Shown piece by piece: positions 1 through 8,191 of a DNA stretch of 64,000 nucleotides. Position numbers and translations under genes: made by a program. The stretch spans positions 1-64,000 of the forward strand of contig JAJEFO010000016.1 in NCBI GenBank assembly GCA_022820365.1, written 5' to 3'. How positions within the stretch are numbered: position 1 is the first letter of the stretch; every line of letters begins with the position of its first letter. Under the pieces are notes generated by a model. It searched no databases. It saw nothing but the letters and a program-made list of their open reading frames with translations, and was not told the DNA's origin. This DNA comes from Silicimonas sp. Lineage in GTDB: Bacteria > Pseudomonadota > Alphaproteobacteria > Rhodobacterales > Rhodobacteraceae.

Positions 1-20
1 GTAAGCGTCATTTTGATCCC
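1..20. repeat. IS66 left terminal inverted repeat
   Basis: GTAAGCGTCATTTTGATCCC matches the reverse complement of 2956-2975 at 18 of 20 positions. It is the tnpC-proximal end of the element. Confidence 0.9.
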
Positions 21-77
21 ATACCGGGATTCGGGTTGACGGCAGGTTCGTTCCTGGATCCGGGCTGAAGGCCGCGG

Positions 78-1766
78 TCAGCGATTCCCTGTGCCGGCGT
101 CGAAGTTCCAGGGCAGCAGCTCGTGGATCCTCGACATCGGGTGGCCGGCGGCGATCCTCTCCAGCGCGCTCCTGAGCCAGGCGTACGGCTCGACGCCGTT
201 CATCTTGCAGGTCTCGATGAGCGAAGCAATGCGGGCCCACGCGACGGCGCCTTCGTCGTGGCCGGCGAACAAGGCATTCTTCTTCGTCAGCTTCAGCGGA
301 CGGATTCGATTCTCGACGAAGTTCGTGTCCATCTCGACGCGACCGTCGTGCAGGAACACCAGCAGGCCGTCCCAATGCCTGGCGAAGTAGGCCAGCTTCT
401 CGCCGAGGCGCGAGCGCGGCGACACCCGCGAGCGCTGCTCGTCGAGCCAGGCCCCGAAGGCGTTGACCAGCGGCGCGGACTCCGTCCACCGCACGAACTG
501 GCGCGTCGCCGGATGCTCGCCACGAACCCTGCCCTCGATCGCGTAGAGCCGCGCGATCCGGGCCAGGCCCTCCCTGGCGATCGGCGAGCCGCTGGAATCG
601 TGGACCTCCTTGAGGCCGCGTCGACCGTGCGTCCAGCAGTACGCAAGGGTGAGCGCCCCGCCGGGCCGGTCATGCCGGCGCAGCCGGTTGTAGCCAGCAT
701 AGCCGTCAACCTGGAGCGTACCGGAGAACCCTTCGAGCAGGGCCTCGCCATGCTTGCCGCCGCGCCCGGGCGCGTAGCCGTAGACCACGCCCGGAGGATC
801 GGAACCCGACCATGGCCGCTCGTCGCGCACCATCGTCCACATGTACCCCTGCTTGGTCTTGCCGCGCCCGGGGTCGAGAACCGGAACCGGCGTCTCGTCC
901 ATGCCGAGCTTGCCCGACGCCTTCAAATCCTCCGCCAGGCGGTCCACCAGCGGGCGGAGATGGAACGACGCCTTGCCGACCCAGTCGGCGAGCGTCGCGC
1001 GGTGAAGTTCGATCCCCTGACGGGCGAACATCTGGGTCTGGCGATACAGAGGGAGATGGTCCGCGTACTTCGAGACGATCACGTGCGCCAGAAGCGCCTC
1101 GGTCGGAAGGCCGCCCTCGATCAGCGCGGGCGGGGCCGCGGCCTGGACCACGCCGCCGCCCTTGCACCAGTTGCAGGCGTAGCGCGGGCGGACCGTCTCG
1201 ACCACCACGCACTTCGCCGGAACGAAGTCCAGCCGCTCGCTGCGGTCCTCGCCGATCCGTGCCATCTCGCCGCAGCCGCAGGGGCAGAGCGTGCTCTCGG
1301 GCTCGATCACCTCGGTGCGGCGCTCGACATGCTCCGGAAAGCGGAACCCGGGACGGGCCGTCCGCTTCCGGCGGCGAGGCGCATTCCCCTCGTCCTCCCG
1401 ATCGTCGGCGGGAGGCTCGGCGCCGGCCTCGGCGACCGCGATCCCAAGGTCTTCGAAGGACAGCTGGCGATCATCAGGGGGAAGCTTCTCGGACTTCTTG
1501 CCGAAGAGGAGCTTCCGGAACTCGTCGTTGAGATGCTCAAGGCGGCGGACCTGCTCGGAAAGGTCCGCGTTCTCGGCTCCAAGCCGCGCCGTCTCGGATG
1601 CAAGGCGCACGGCCTCGGCCTTCTGGCGTGCCGCACGCTCCTGCGCCGTCCGGCGCGCGGAACGCTCCTCGTCCAGCCGGGATTCCATCTCGGCGAGAGC
1701 CGCGGAGACAACCGCCATGGGAACCGATCCGTCGGCTCCGGGAGTGATGGAAGGCAGGGCCGTCAT
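78..1766 (-). CDS. tnpC: IS66 family transposase TnpC
   Basis: DDE transposase of the IS66 element, about 562 residues, a normal family length. In order it shows an N-terminal coiled coil with an HxL-type zipper running into the LLFGKKSEK motif, a four-cysteine zinc-binding segment (CPCGCG and CNWCKGG), and the catalytic core with D in GMDETPVPV, D in LQVDGYAGYN and E in FVENRIRPLK. The C-terminal tail ends with the IS66 signature LLPWNF. I chose the ATG at 1766 although no clear Shine-Dalgarno precedes it; an upstream in-frame TTG at 1802 is possible. It follows tnpB in the same operon and is presumably coupled to it. The frame is open with all catalytic residues, so it should be functional. 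Confidence 0.93.
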   Translation of the reverse strand: MTALPSITPGADGSVPMAVVSAALAEMESRLDEERSARRTAQERAARQKAEAVRLASETARLGAENADLSEQVRRLEHLNDEFRKLLFGKKSEKLPPDDRQLSFEDLGIAVAEAGAEPPADDREDEGNAPRRRKRTARPGFRFPEHVERRTEVIEPESTLCPCGCGEMARIGEDRSERLDFVPAKCVVVETVRPRYACNWCKGGGVVQAAAPPALIEGGLPTEALLAHVIVSKYADHLPLYRQTQMFARQGIELHRATLADWVGKASFHLRPLVDRLAEDLKASGKLGMDETPVPVLDPGRGKTKQGYMWTMVRDERPWSGSDPPGVVYGYAPGRGGKHGEALLEGFSGTLQVDGYAGYNRLRRHDRPGGALTLAYCWTHGRRGLKEVHDSSGSPIAREGLARIARLYAIEGRVRGEHPATRQFVRWTESAPLVNAFGAWLDEQRSRVSPRSRLGEKLAYFARHWDGLLVFLHDGRVEMDTNFVENRIRPLKLTKKNALFAGHDEGAVAWARIASLIETCKMNGVEPYAWLRSALERIAAGHPMSRIHELLPWNFDAGTGNR

Positions 1767-1823
1767 GACGCCGCATGTAGCGTATCGGCTCCCGCCTGGC
1801 AACAGGATGTGCTGCTTCTGACG

Positions 1824-2174
1824 CTATTCCGCCGCAAGCGGGCGGCGAACCGGCCGCGCATGGACGCGGCGCCAGTCCAGCCCCTCGAACAGCGCCTCGA
1901 ACTGGCCGCGCGTGAGCCGCATCGCGCCGTCCCTGATCCCGGGCCAGGCGAAGCGGCCCTGCTCCAGCCGCTTGTAGACAAGCACCAGGCCGGTCCCGTC
2001 CCAGGCCAGCATCTTCAGCCTGTCGCCCCGCTTCGACCGGAACACCACGATCACGCCGGAATGGATGTCGACGCCGAGCTCCAGTGCCGCGGTCGCCGCA
2101 AGCGCGTCGTGGCCGCGGCGGAAGTCCACCGGCCGGGTCGCCAGCAGGATCCGCTGCGAGCCGGGAATGATCAT
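1824..2174 (-). CDS. tnpB: IS66 family accessory protein TnpB (Orf2)
   Basis: A 116-residue protein recognisable as IS66 TnpB: it begins MIIPGSQRILLATRPVDFRR, with the family core VDFRRGHDALAA, the VVFRSKRGDRLKML strand and the motif GTGLVLVYKRLEQGRF. It is required for IS66 transposition together with TnpA and TnpC; its biochemical role is not known. The start codon overlaps the tnpA stop as ATGA, so translation is coupled. This is not the RNA-guided nuclease TnpB of IS200/IS605, only a shared name. Confidence 0.93.
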   Translation of the reverse strand: MIIPGSQRILLATRPVDFRRGHDALAATAALELGVDIHSGVIVVFRSKRGDRLKMLAWDGTGLVLVYKRLEQGRFAWPGIRDGAMRLTRGQFEALFEGLDWRRVHARPVRRPLAAE

Positions 2175-2875
2175 CGCGCCCGCTCCAGCCCCGAGGCCAC
2201 CGCGACGATGCGCTCCACGGGGCAGTCCCAGGGAAGCCGCACCACGACCGCCCCGGCCTCGACGGTGACCGAAGCCGGTGGTGCCGGACCATCGATGCGC
2301 GGGACCATGGGCGCGTCCGCGCCGGCCCGGCGCGTTCCGGTCGCCGGCGCCGCAACCTCCGGAACGGGCCCGAGCTTGCCCTCCCGCGCCAGGGCGCGCC
2401 ATTCGGAGAGCGTTGACCGGGCCACGCCGTGACGCCTCGCCGCGGACCTGAGCGAGCCGCCGGGCGCGAAGCTCTCCGCGACGAGCCGGGCCTTCTCGGA
2501 TACGGGCCAGCGCCGTTGCGCCGGATGGCTGCCGGCATCGGAAACGGCGGCCGACGCGGCCGTCGAGGGGTCGGCGCCTTCGCCGACGACAACGGGCACC
2601 ACGGCGGGCACCGCCGCAACCCCCGGCACGGGCCCAAGCTCGCCCCGCACCGCCTGCCTGCGCCACTGGCTGAGAGTCGAGGCCGTCACGCCGTGGCGAG
2701 TCGCCACGCCACTGACCGAGGCGCCGGGCACGAAACTCTCCGCGATGATCCGGGCCTTCTCGGAATCAGGCCAGCGACGACGCCTCGGACCAGGGTCAGG
2801 TTCGCATGGAAAGGCCAGCGCCTCGTCATGGTCGGCTTCCGCAACGCCCGTTGCGGCCAGGGAAACATCCGTCAT
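2171..2875 (-). CDS. tnpA: IS66 family TnpA (Orf1) with two helix-turn-helix repeats
   Basis: First gene of the IS66 operon, 234 residues from the ATG at 2875, which has GGAGGG in front of it. The usual IS66 TnpA is roughly 100-150 residues with one helix-turn-helix domain; this one carries two consecutive copies of the same module, about residues 32-85 and 121-174. Both contain RRWPxSEKAR, AESFxPG, RHGVxxSTLSxWR and GxLGPVPxVAA. The C-terminal part (VVVRLPWDCPVERI) is the normal TnpA tail. The protein is predicted to bind the transposon ends. The duplication is seen directly; whether it changes end recognition is unknown. Confidence 0.9.
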   Translation of the reverse strand: MTDVSLAATGVAEADHDEALAFPCEPDPGPRRRRWPDSEKARIIAESFVPGASVSGVATRHGVTASTLSQWRRQAVRGELGPVPGVAAVPAVVPVVVGEGADPSTAASAAVSDAGSHPAQRRWPVSEKARLVAESFAPGGSLRSAARRHGVARSTLSEWRALAREGKLGPVPEVAAPATGTRRAGADAPMVPRIDGPAPPASVTVEAGAVVVRLPWDCPVERIVAVASGLERAR

Positions 2876-2955
2876 CGAAATCCCTCCAGGAAAGTTCAGC
2901 TTCGTGGCGAGCACTGAATGCGAAAATCGCCGGGCGGGAAACGGTGCCGAGGTAT

Positions 2956-2975
2956 GGGCTCTAAATGACGCTTAC
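2956..2975. repeat. IS66 right terminal inverted repeat
   Basis: GGGCTCTAAATGACGCTTAC, the inverted partner of bases 1-20 with two mismatches. It lies upstream of tnpA. Confidence 0.9.
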
Positions 2976-3094
2976 TGTACATCTGAACCTCCGGGTTCTT
3001 GCGAGTGAAGGGCGCGTCCCACGTGACGAAAGCTGCGCCGGATCATTTGGCCGGCAATCGGGGGCGGCAAGAAGACGCGCCGCAAGCGCCGGAT

Positions 3095-4402
3095 TCACTT
3101 CAGCGCATAGGGCAGCCAGGTGGCGATTGCCGGGAACAGGAAAACCAGTAACAGGCCGAAGATCTGGATCACCACGAACGGACCGACTGAATTGTAGACG
3201 TCTCCCATGCTGACATCGTTGGGCAGGACGCCCTTGATCCAGAAGAGCACAAAGCCGAAGGGTGGCGTCAGGTAGGCAATCTGGATGTTCACGATGAACA
3301 GGGCACCAAACCACAGCTTGTCGATCCCCAGCTCGTCAATGATTGGAATGAACAGGGGCGTGCAGAGCAGGATGATCGCCCAGTCATCCATCACCATGCC
3401 CAGCACGAGGATGATCAGCATCATCATCAGCAGGATGCCGGTGCCACCGCCGGGCATGGACAGCACGAGGTTGGTCAGCAAGTCCTGACTGCCCATGGAG
3501 TTGAAGACGTTGAGGTAAATGGTTGCACCGATCAGTATCCACAGGCCCATGCCGGACAGCTTGATCGTGGAGACGAGCGAATCGACCAGCACCTCCCTGG
3601 TGAGACGCCCGTAAACCAGATTGATGAGGAATGCGCCCGTCGCCCCAAAGGCTGCAGCCTCCGCCGGTGTTGCAATGCCGCCCCAGATCACGCCCAGCAC
3701 GATGGCGATCAACAGGGCGAACGGCCAAATGCTGAAGACGGCCAGGAACTTTTCCTGGCGCGTGAATTTTTGGTCCGCCGGAAGGGCGGGGCCCAGGTGG
3801 GGCTGTATCCGGCAGCGAACGCCGATGTAGATGACGTAAAAGGTTGCCAGCATCAGGCCGGGAACAACCCCCGCCATGAACAGATCACCAATCGAAACCT
3901 TGGCCAGCAGCCCGTAGAAGATGAACGGCACGCTGGGCGGGATCAATGCGCCGAGCGCACCGCCCGCGGCGATTGAGCCGATCGCAATCGAACGGTCATA
4001 CTTGTAGCGCATCATGGAAGGATAGGCGATCTGGCCCATCGTCGTGGTGGCAGGAGGCGTGATGCCCGTCACGGCAGCAAAGACAGTGCAAACCTGAACC
4101 GTGCCCATGGCGAGGCCGCCGTGAATGTGCCCAATCAACTTGTAGACCGCGTCATAGGCGGCCTCGGCAACCCCCGAAAACCGTATGAGAGCCCCCATGA
4201 ACAGAAACAGCGGCACCGTCACAAGCACCGAATTCCAGGGTGTCGAATAGAAGGCACTGGGAACGGAAAGCAATGCGCGCGGCTCGAGGATCATGGCGAA
4301 CAGAACCGCGGTTCCGCCAAGCCCGAACGCAACGGGCAACCCCATGAAGAGGAAGATGAACAGCACGATGAAATAGAGGGCAGTGATAAGTTCGAGGCTC
4401 AT
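3095..4402 (-). CDS. dctM: TRAP transporter large permease subunit DctM
   Basis: A 435-residue inner-membrane protein with about 12 hydrophobic segments, the channel-forming subunit of a tripartite ATP-independent periplasmic transporter. It contains the DctM hallmarks of a first helix with GLPVAFGLG, GGLAMGTVQVCTVFAAVTG with the following TTMGQIAYPSM, GALIPPSVPFIFYG, and a C-terminal LTPPFGFVLFWIKG. It is the last gene of the Q-P-M operon and follows dctP after 158 bases that hold a 10-bp hairpin. Substrate cannot be read from the sequence; neighbours suggest an organic or amino-sulfonic acid or a related carboxylate. An IS66 element sits 119 bases beyond its stop. Confidence 0.93.
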   Translation of the reverse strand: MSLELITALYFIVLFIFLFMGLPVAFGLGGTAVLFAMILEPRALLSVPSAFYSTPWNSVLVTVPLFLFMGALIRFSGVAEAAYDAVYKLIGHIHGGLAMGTVQVCTVFAAVTGITPPATTTMGQIAYPSMMRYKYDRSIAIGSIAAGGALGALIPPSVPFIFYGLLAKVSIGDLFMAGVVPGLMLATFYVIYIGVRCRIQPHLGPALPADQKFTRQEKFLAVFSIWPFALLIAIVLGVIWGGIATPAEAAAFGATGAFLINLVYGRLTREVLVDSLVSTIKLSGMGLWILIGATIYLNVFNSMGSQDLLTNLVLSMPGGGTGILLMMMLIILVLGMVMDDWAIILLCTPLFIPIIDELGIDKLWFGALFIVNIQIAYLTPPFGFVLFWIKGVLPNDVSMGDVYNSVGPFVVIQIFGLLLVFLFPAIATWLPYALK

Positions 4403-4495
4403 GTTTTCCGGTCCCGTGTCCTTTTGCGGTCTTCGGCCCGAGGCCGAAACCAGGGCGCCAGCGATCTGTTCGGCAAGGTTCCGCCCTTCGGAGTT

Positions 4496-4520
4496 CCATT
4501 GGCCCTGATCGGGCCAATGG
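4496..4520 (-). promoter_or_regulatory. Intercistronic hairpin between dctP and dctM
   Basis: A perfect 10-bp inverted repeat (CCATTGGCCC / GGGCCAATGG) with a 5-base loop in the 158-base gap between dctP and dctM. No U-tract follows on the transcribed strand, so I read it as an mRNA-stabilising or processing stem rather than a full terminator. Such a stem would give more binding protein than permease from one transcript; that role is inference. Confidence 0.6.
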
Positions 4521-4560
4521 TGTTGGCAAGCTCAGCGATCAGGCCGCCAAGCGCTCCGGT

Positions 4561-5607
4561 TCAGTTGCCGGCCTTGTCTTCCATGAACCTCTTGTAGATC
4601 TCCACGCCCTCGGCGTTGCCTGCGGAAGCTGCAGCGACCTGCGGCCAGACTTCAGCGATGGATTTCGCGCGCATCCGCGCGATTTCCTCCGCGGAGAATT
4701 CAATCACTTCGCCACCGGCGTCGCGCAGGATCTGAAGTGCTTCCTGCACACCGTCAGCATGCAACTTGCTGGTCAGGAAATACGTTTCCTCGAAGACGCC
4801 ATCGATCTGTTCGCGCTGCCAGTCGGTCAAGGCGTTCCAGCTTTGCAGGTTGACAAAGATCTCTTGGTGCTGCGCGGGGTTCCAGCCAAGCATGATCGCG
4901 TAATTGATCACTTCCTGAAACGACATGTCGTCGATGCCGCCCGTATCCCAATACGTGCCGTCAATGGTGCCCAGCTTGATGGCGGTGTAGATTTCACCGG
5001 CGTTCATGGAAACCGGCGCGCCACCCATGGTCGAGTGGAAGATGGCCTGCGGGCCGCCTGCACGCATTTTCTTGCCATCCAGGTCTTCAAGTCTTTCTAC
5101 CCGGAAAGTGGTGAACATGGCGTTCGGACCCTGGTTCGTCCAGCCGACCCAATGCAGGTTGCGCGCATTGGCAGCTGCTTGCACGATGTCGCCGACGCGA
5201 TAGTCGGGGTTGCCCCACATCACTTCCCAGGCTTCCTCGGTATTGTTGGCGCCCATGGCCATGCCAAAGGCCAGCATGCCCTCGGGCATGTCGCCACCGT
5301 AAACAGACCCCCAGCCCGCATAGCCGTCGGTCAGGCCCGCGGCGGCGGCGCCAAAGGCTTCTGCACCGCTGATCAGTGCGCCTGCCGGCTCCAAGCGGAT
5401 CTTGACGGTGCCTTCGGTGACTCTTTCCACCGCTTCAATCCAGGGGACTATGCCGTTGTCCCAACCTGCATCGGTCTGGTCAAACGCGGGCTGGAAAGTC
5501 CATTCGGTCACGGTGTCCGGCGGGCCATCCTGTGCCACGGCCATGCCGCCGAATACGGCAACGACCCCGGCCCACAGCGTGGCTTGCAGCATTCTGGTAT
5601 GTTTCAT
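4561..5607 (-). CDS. dctP: TRAP transporter substrate-binding protein DctP
   Basis: Periplasmic binding protein of the TRAP system, 348 residues from the ATG at 5607, which has AGGAGG 7 bases upstream. It has a signal peptide (MKHTRMLQ, hydrophobic core, cleavage near AVAQ). The mature protein carries the family elements EWTFQPAFDQ, VRIEPAG-like KIRLEPAGAL, and the segment LEDLDGKKMRAGGPQ with the conserved arginine that clamps the carboxylate. It lies between dctQ and dctM in one operon. The ligand is not predictable; MmsA and MocR next door would fit beta-alanine, taurine or a related compound, by inference only. Confidence 0.92.
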   Translation of the reverse strand: MKHTRMLQATLWAGVVAVFGGMAVAQDGPPDTVTEWTFQPAFDQTDAGWDNGIVPWIEAVERVTEGTVKIRLEPAGALISGAEAFGAAAAGLTDGYAGWGSVYGGDMPEGMLAFGMAMGANNTEEAWEVMWGNPDYRVGDIVQAAANARNLHWVGWTNQGPNAMFTTFRVERLEDLDGKKMRAGGPQAIFHSTMGGAPVSMNAGEIYTAIKLGTIDGTYWDTGGIDDMSFQEVINYAIMLGWNPAQHQEIFVNLQSWNALTDWQREQIDGVFEETYFLTSKLHADGVQEALQILRDAGGEVIEFSAEEIARMRAKSIAEVWPQVAAASAGNAEGVEIYKRFMEDKAGN

Positions 5608-5679
5608 TTTTTCCTCCTGTTTCATTGGGCATTCACTAATCGGACGAAGATGATCCGCCGCGGCTTTCAAAGCCGCCGG

Positions 5680-6177
5680 TCAGCGGCCAACAAGGGTTCG
5701 AATGTCCTGAACTAGGTGTTTGACCACGATCAGAAGCACGATTGCCCCGCTGATCGGGATCGCGAACTTGATAGGGTAGATCGGGATGGGGACAGCGGTT
5801 GGCGTCCTTTGATTGAGCATCGCCGACAAGGATGCCGCTTCGTAACCCTTCCAGATCAGCACGACCAGGAACAGGATCGCGACGGGCGCAGTCAGGATAT
5901 CAAGAATGGCCTTTGTGCGATCCCTGGCATTGGCATAGAACAGGTCGAGCTTCACGAAGCTCTTGTGCTGCAGCGAATATACTCCGCCGACACAGGCCAG
6001 TATGACCATGGCGGCCTGCAGCGTCGTTCCTATCCACTGAGACGGCTGGTTCAGAACATAGCGCAGGAATACATCAGAAACGCCGAATGCCATGCAGTAC
6101 AGGATCAACAGCCAGCCGATCCATCCAAATGCCTCTGAAATCCAGTGCGTCAGCGCCTCCAGTCCCCGGATCACCAA
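5680..6177 (-). CDS. dctQ: TRAP transporter small permease subunit DctQ
   Basis: A 165-residue membrane protein with four predicted transmembrane helices, as usual for DctQ. The family motif appears as VFLRYVLNQPSQWI in the first helix-loop region, followed by a second helix with ACVGGVYSLQHKSFVKLDLFY, matching the conserved DctQ histidine/valine pattern. It is the first gene of the operon (Q-P-M order); dctP starts 72 bases after its stop. DctQ binds DctM and is needed for transport. Confidence 0.92.
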   Translation of the reverse strand: MVIRGLEALTHWISEAFGWIGWLLILYCMAFGVSDVFLRYVLNQPSQWIGTTLQAAMVILACVGGVYSLQHKSFVKLDLFYANARDRTKAILDILTAPVAILFLVVLIWKGYEAASLSAMLNQRTPTAVPIPIYPIKFAIPISGAIVLLIVVKHLVQDIRTLVGR

Positions 6178-6332
6178 AATCGCGTCCTTTCTCTTTCTGA
6201 CCTTTGCCTCAAGCCAAAGGCTCGTCTTGCGTCAAATGACTAAATTTACGAATTCAGAAGGGGCTCTTGCCCGTCCCGCCTTCCACAGCGATGTGCGACA
6301 CCTGATGTAGCGTGGCGCTGCCTCTCGCCTTG

Positions 6333-6367
6333 CTTGATCGCGCTTCGATGAAAATCGGAAGATCAAG
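6333..6367. promoter_or_regulatory. Hairpin between the mocR-type gene and dctQ
   Basis: CTTGATC and GATCAAG enclose an inner TTCGAT/ATCGGAA stem closed by a GAAA loop. It lies in the 382-base gap between the regulator's 3' end and the dctQ start. It could be the regulator's terminator or part of the dctQ leader; no U-tract decides it. Confidence 0.4.
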
Positions 6368-6496
6368 AAGAGCTGGAAACGCTGCGGTATGCGGAAACAC
6401 CCCCAATAAGTATCACGTTGAGGCCGGCTGCTGTTTTGCAACTTTTGTACCTCTGTCCTTGTTGCCCAGCCAAAGACTAGGCCGCCGAACAGGAAT

Positions 6497-6509
6497 AGGT
6501 ACAGTTTGC
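6497..6509 (+). promoter_or_regulatory. Candidate MocR operator copy upstream of dctQ
   Basis: AGGTACAGTTT. The same core, GTACAG followed by an AT-rich pair, occurs twice upstream of mmsA at 9862 and 9884, and an inverted near-match (GTACCTCTGTCC) lies at 6447. The motif therefore marks both promoters flanking the regulator gene. Assigning it to the regulator is inference. Confidence 0.35.
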
Positions 6510-6559
6510 GAAATTCCTGGGTGCAGAGCTCCGGGCGCCAACCTCTTCATCCCCTGAGG

Positions 6560-8026
6560 TCAGGCGCCCAACTCCATGATGGTCTGCTTCAGTTCCTGAA
6601 GACCTGCCTCGATCAGGGTTGGATGGATGGCTGAAACGCCCACACGAAACGCATACTCGCCGGTTTCCCTCGCGGAATAGCAAGGCGCGATTTCTTCGAT
6701 GATCACGCCCCTTTCGCGGGCCTTCCCGGCAATCTCACTGGCGCGAAGACGCTTCTCGTGGTCGGAGAGCACGAAGGTGGTTCCGCCGAATTCACCCTTG
6801 ATGTCAAAATTGGGGAAATGTGCGCGCAGGAAACCGTTCGCGATTTCCCATCGTTCCCTGTGGCCTTTCTGGATGCGTCTGAGCCGACTTTCATACTGTC
6901 CGAACCTGATGAACGCGGCCGCTGTCAGCTGAAGTACTGTAGGGGGATGCCGCATGATCCTGCCGCGCAGGTCACGCGCCGCCGTGATGAATTCCTCAGC
7001 GGCGGTCATGTATCCAAGCCGCAATCCGGGGGACAGGCCCTTTGACAGGCTGGCCAGGTAGATCACGCGCCCCGAATTATCCATGCTGAACAGCGGCAGG
7101 GGCGTGAAATGGCGATAATCGACGTCGCATTCGTAATCATCTTCGACGATGAAGAAATCATGCTCTTCGGCGGCCTCGATCAGGGCCTGTCTGCGATGCT
7201 CTGACATCGTGACGGTTGTCGGGAACTGACGATTGGGCGTGACGAACACCATTGTCGCGCCCTTGAGGCGCTCGTCCACGATCATGCCTTCGTCATCAAC
7301 GGGTTGAAACTTCAATTCGCCGAAGCTGGAACGCAACATCTTTCGGGCGTCCGGGTATCCCGGATCTTCGATGACGGCCACGCGATCGCGTCCGCCAAGC
7401 AGATGGCTCGCCATGTAGAGACCGTTTTGGGCGCCCAGGGTAACAAGCGCCGAGTCCGCCTTCACGAAAACGCCCCGACGCGGCAGGATACGGGTGCGAA
7501 TCTGTTCAATGAACTCGGCATTTTCCGAATAATGCCCGTCGGATGACCATACCTTCAGGTCTGCCCTGTTCATTGCCTGACGCGAACATTCGCGCCATTC
7601 GGAGACGGGAAACTCATCTTCATCAATCTGGTTGCACACAAACGGGTATTTGAAGTCATACCAGTTTTCCGGCCGCGCGATCGTTGCCAGATCATCGGAC
7701 TGTCGTTGCCAGTTCAGCCGATCCCGCAGCGGTGAAGACTTGTTCAGTTTTGTGCTTTCGGGCTGGAGAATTCTGACTCCCTGTTCCGCAAGCACAAAGA
7801 AGCCCGACCGGCTCTTTGACAGGATAAGCTGCTGTTCTTCCAGGATTTCGTAGGCCGCAATGACCGTGTTGACGGACACCTCAAGTTCCTTCGCGAAATT
7901 CCGGCAAGACGGCAGGCGCATGTCAGGTTGCAGATGTCCATCCAGAATCAATCTCGCAAGCTGCGTCACAATCTGGTCACGAAGCCCGACAGTCCCGTTT
8001 CGGTTGAGCTTCAGTCCTAACTGCAT
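6560..8026 (-). CDS. MocR/PdxR subfamily GntR transcriptional regulator with aminotransferase domain
   Basis: A 488-residue regulator. Residues about 10-75 form a GntR winged helix (LRDQIVTQLARLIL, ELEVSVNTVIAAYEIL), and from about residue 115 on it is a class I aminotransferase-like domain. That domain includes VIEDPGYPDARKM, the PLP-pocket DYECDVDY and the Schiff-base lysine in SLSKGLSPGLRLGY. MocR proteins sense amino compounds or PLP and control nearby catabolic or transport genes; TauR, GabR and EnuR are known examples. It sits between the TRAP operon and mmsA, all on the minus strand but with long spacers that each hold a GTACAG motif. It probably regulates both; the effector is unknown. 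Confidence 0.9.
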   Translation of the reverse strand: MQLGLKLNRNGTVGLRDQIVTQLARLILDGHLQPDMRLPSCRNFAKELEVSVNTVIAAYEILEEQQLILSKSRSGFFVLAEQGVRILQPESTKLNKSSPLRDRLNWQRQSDDLATIARPENWYDFKYPFVCNQIDEDEFPVSEWRECSRQAMNRADLKVWSSDGHYSENAEFIEQIRTRILPRRGVFVKADSALVTLGAQNGLYMASHLLGGRDRVAVIEDPGYPDARKMLRSSFGELKFQPVDDEGMIVDERLKGATMVFVTPNRQFPTTVTMSEHRRQALIEAAEEHDFFIVEDDYECDVDYRHFTPLPLFSMDNSGRVIYLASLSKGLSPGLRLGYMTAAEEFITAARDLRGRIMRHPPTVLQLTAAAFIRFGQYESRLRRIQKGHRERWEIANGFLRAHFPNFDIKGEFGGTTFVLSDHEKRLRASEIAGKARERGVIIEEIAPCYSARETGEYAFRVGVSAIHPTLIEAGLQELKQTIMELGA

Positions 8027-8191
8027 GCGCGCGAACCCCTAAGCATGTTGCTTCTGATTGGGAATTTGCAACGATTTCCGACTCGAACCGGTTACCGAAG
8101 GACCACAGGCGATCAGGTACGCCCATGTCAGGGCATCGATCGGGCGGCGGTCTTGCAGAGAAGCGCGGCCCGAGGAATCCGGGCGCAAGGT

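Larger units (their letters stand above)
1..2975 (-). mobile_element. Complete IS66-family insertion sequence
   Basis: A self-contained element with the three IS66 genes tnpA, tnpB and tnpC on the minus strand, bounded by inverted termini that match at 18 of 20 positions and start with GTAAGCG, the usual IS66 end. tnpA and tnpB overlap by ATGA; tnpC follows with a short gap. All three frames are open, so the copy looks recently active. The left terminus is base 1 of the window, so the left target duplication is not visible; the 8 bases after the right end are TGTACATC, the expected duplication size for this family. It sits just downstream of a TRAP transporter operon (dctM ends at 3095). Confidence 0.93.

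Noticed and set aside
123-2432. Long plus-strand open frame (over 700 codons) through the IS66 element
   Set aside because: It is a shadow of tnpC and tnpB in GC-rich DNA; the minus strand encodes three clear IS66 proteins over the same bases.
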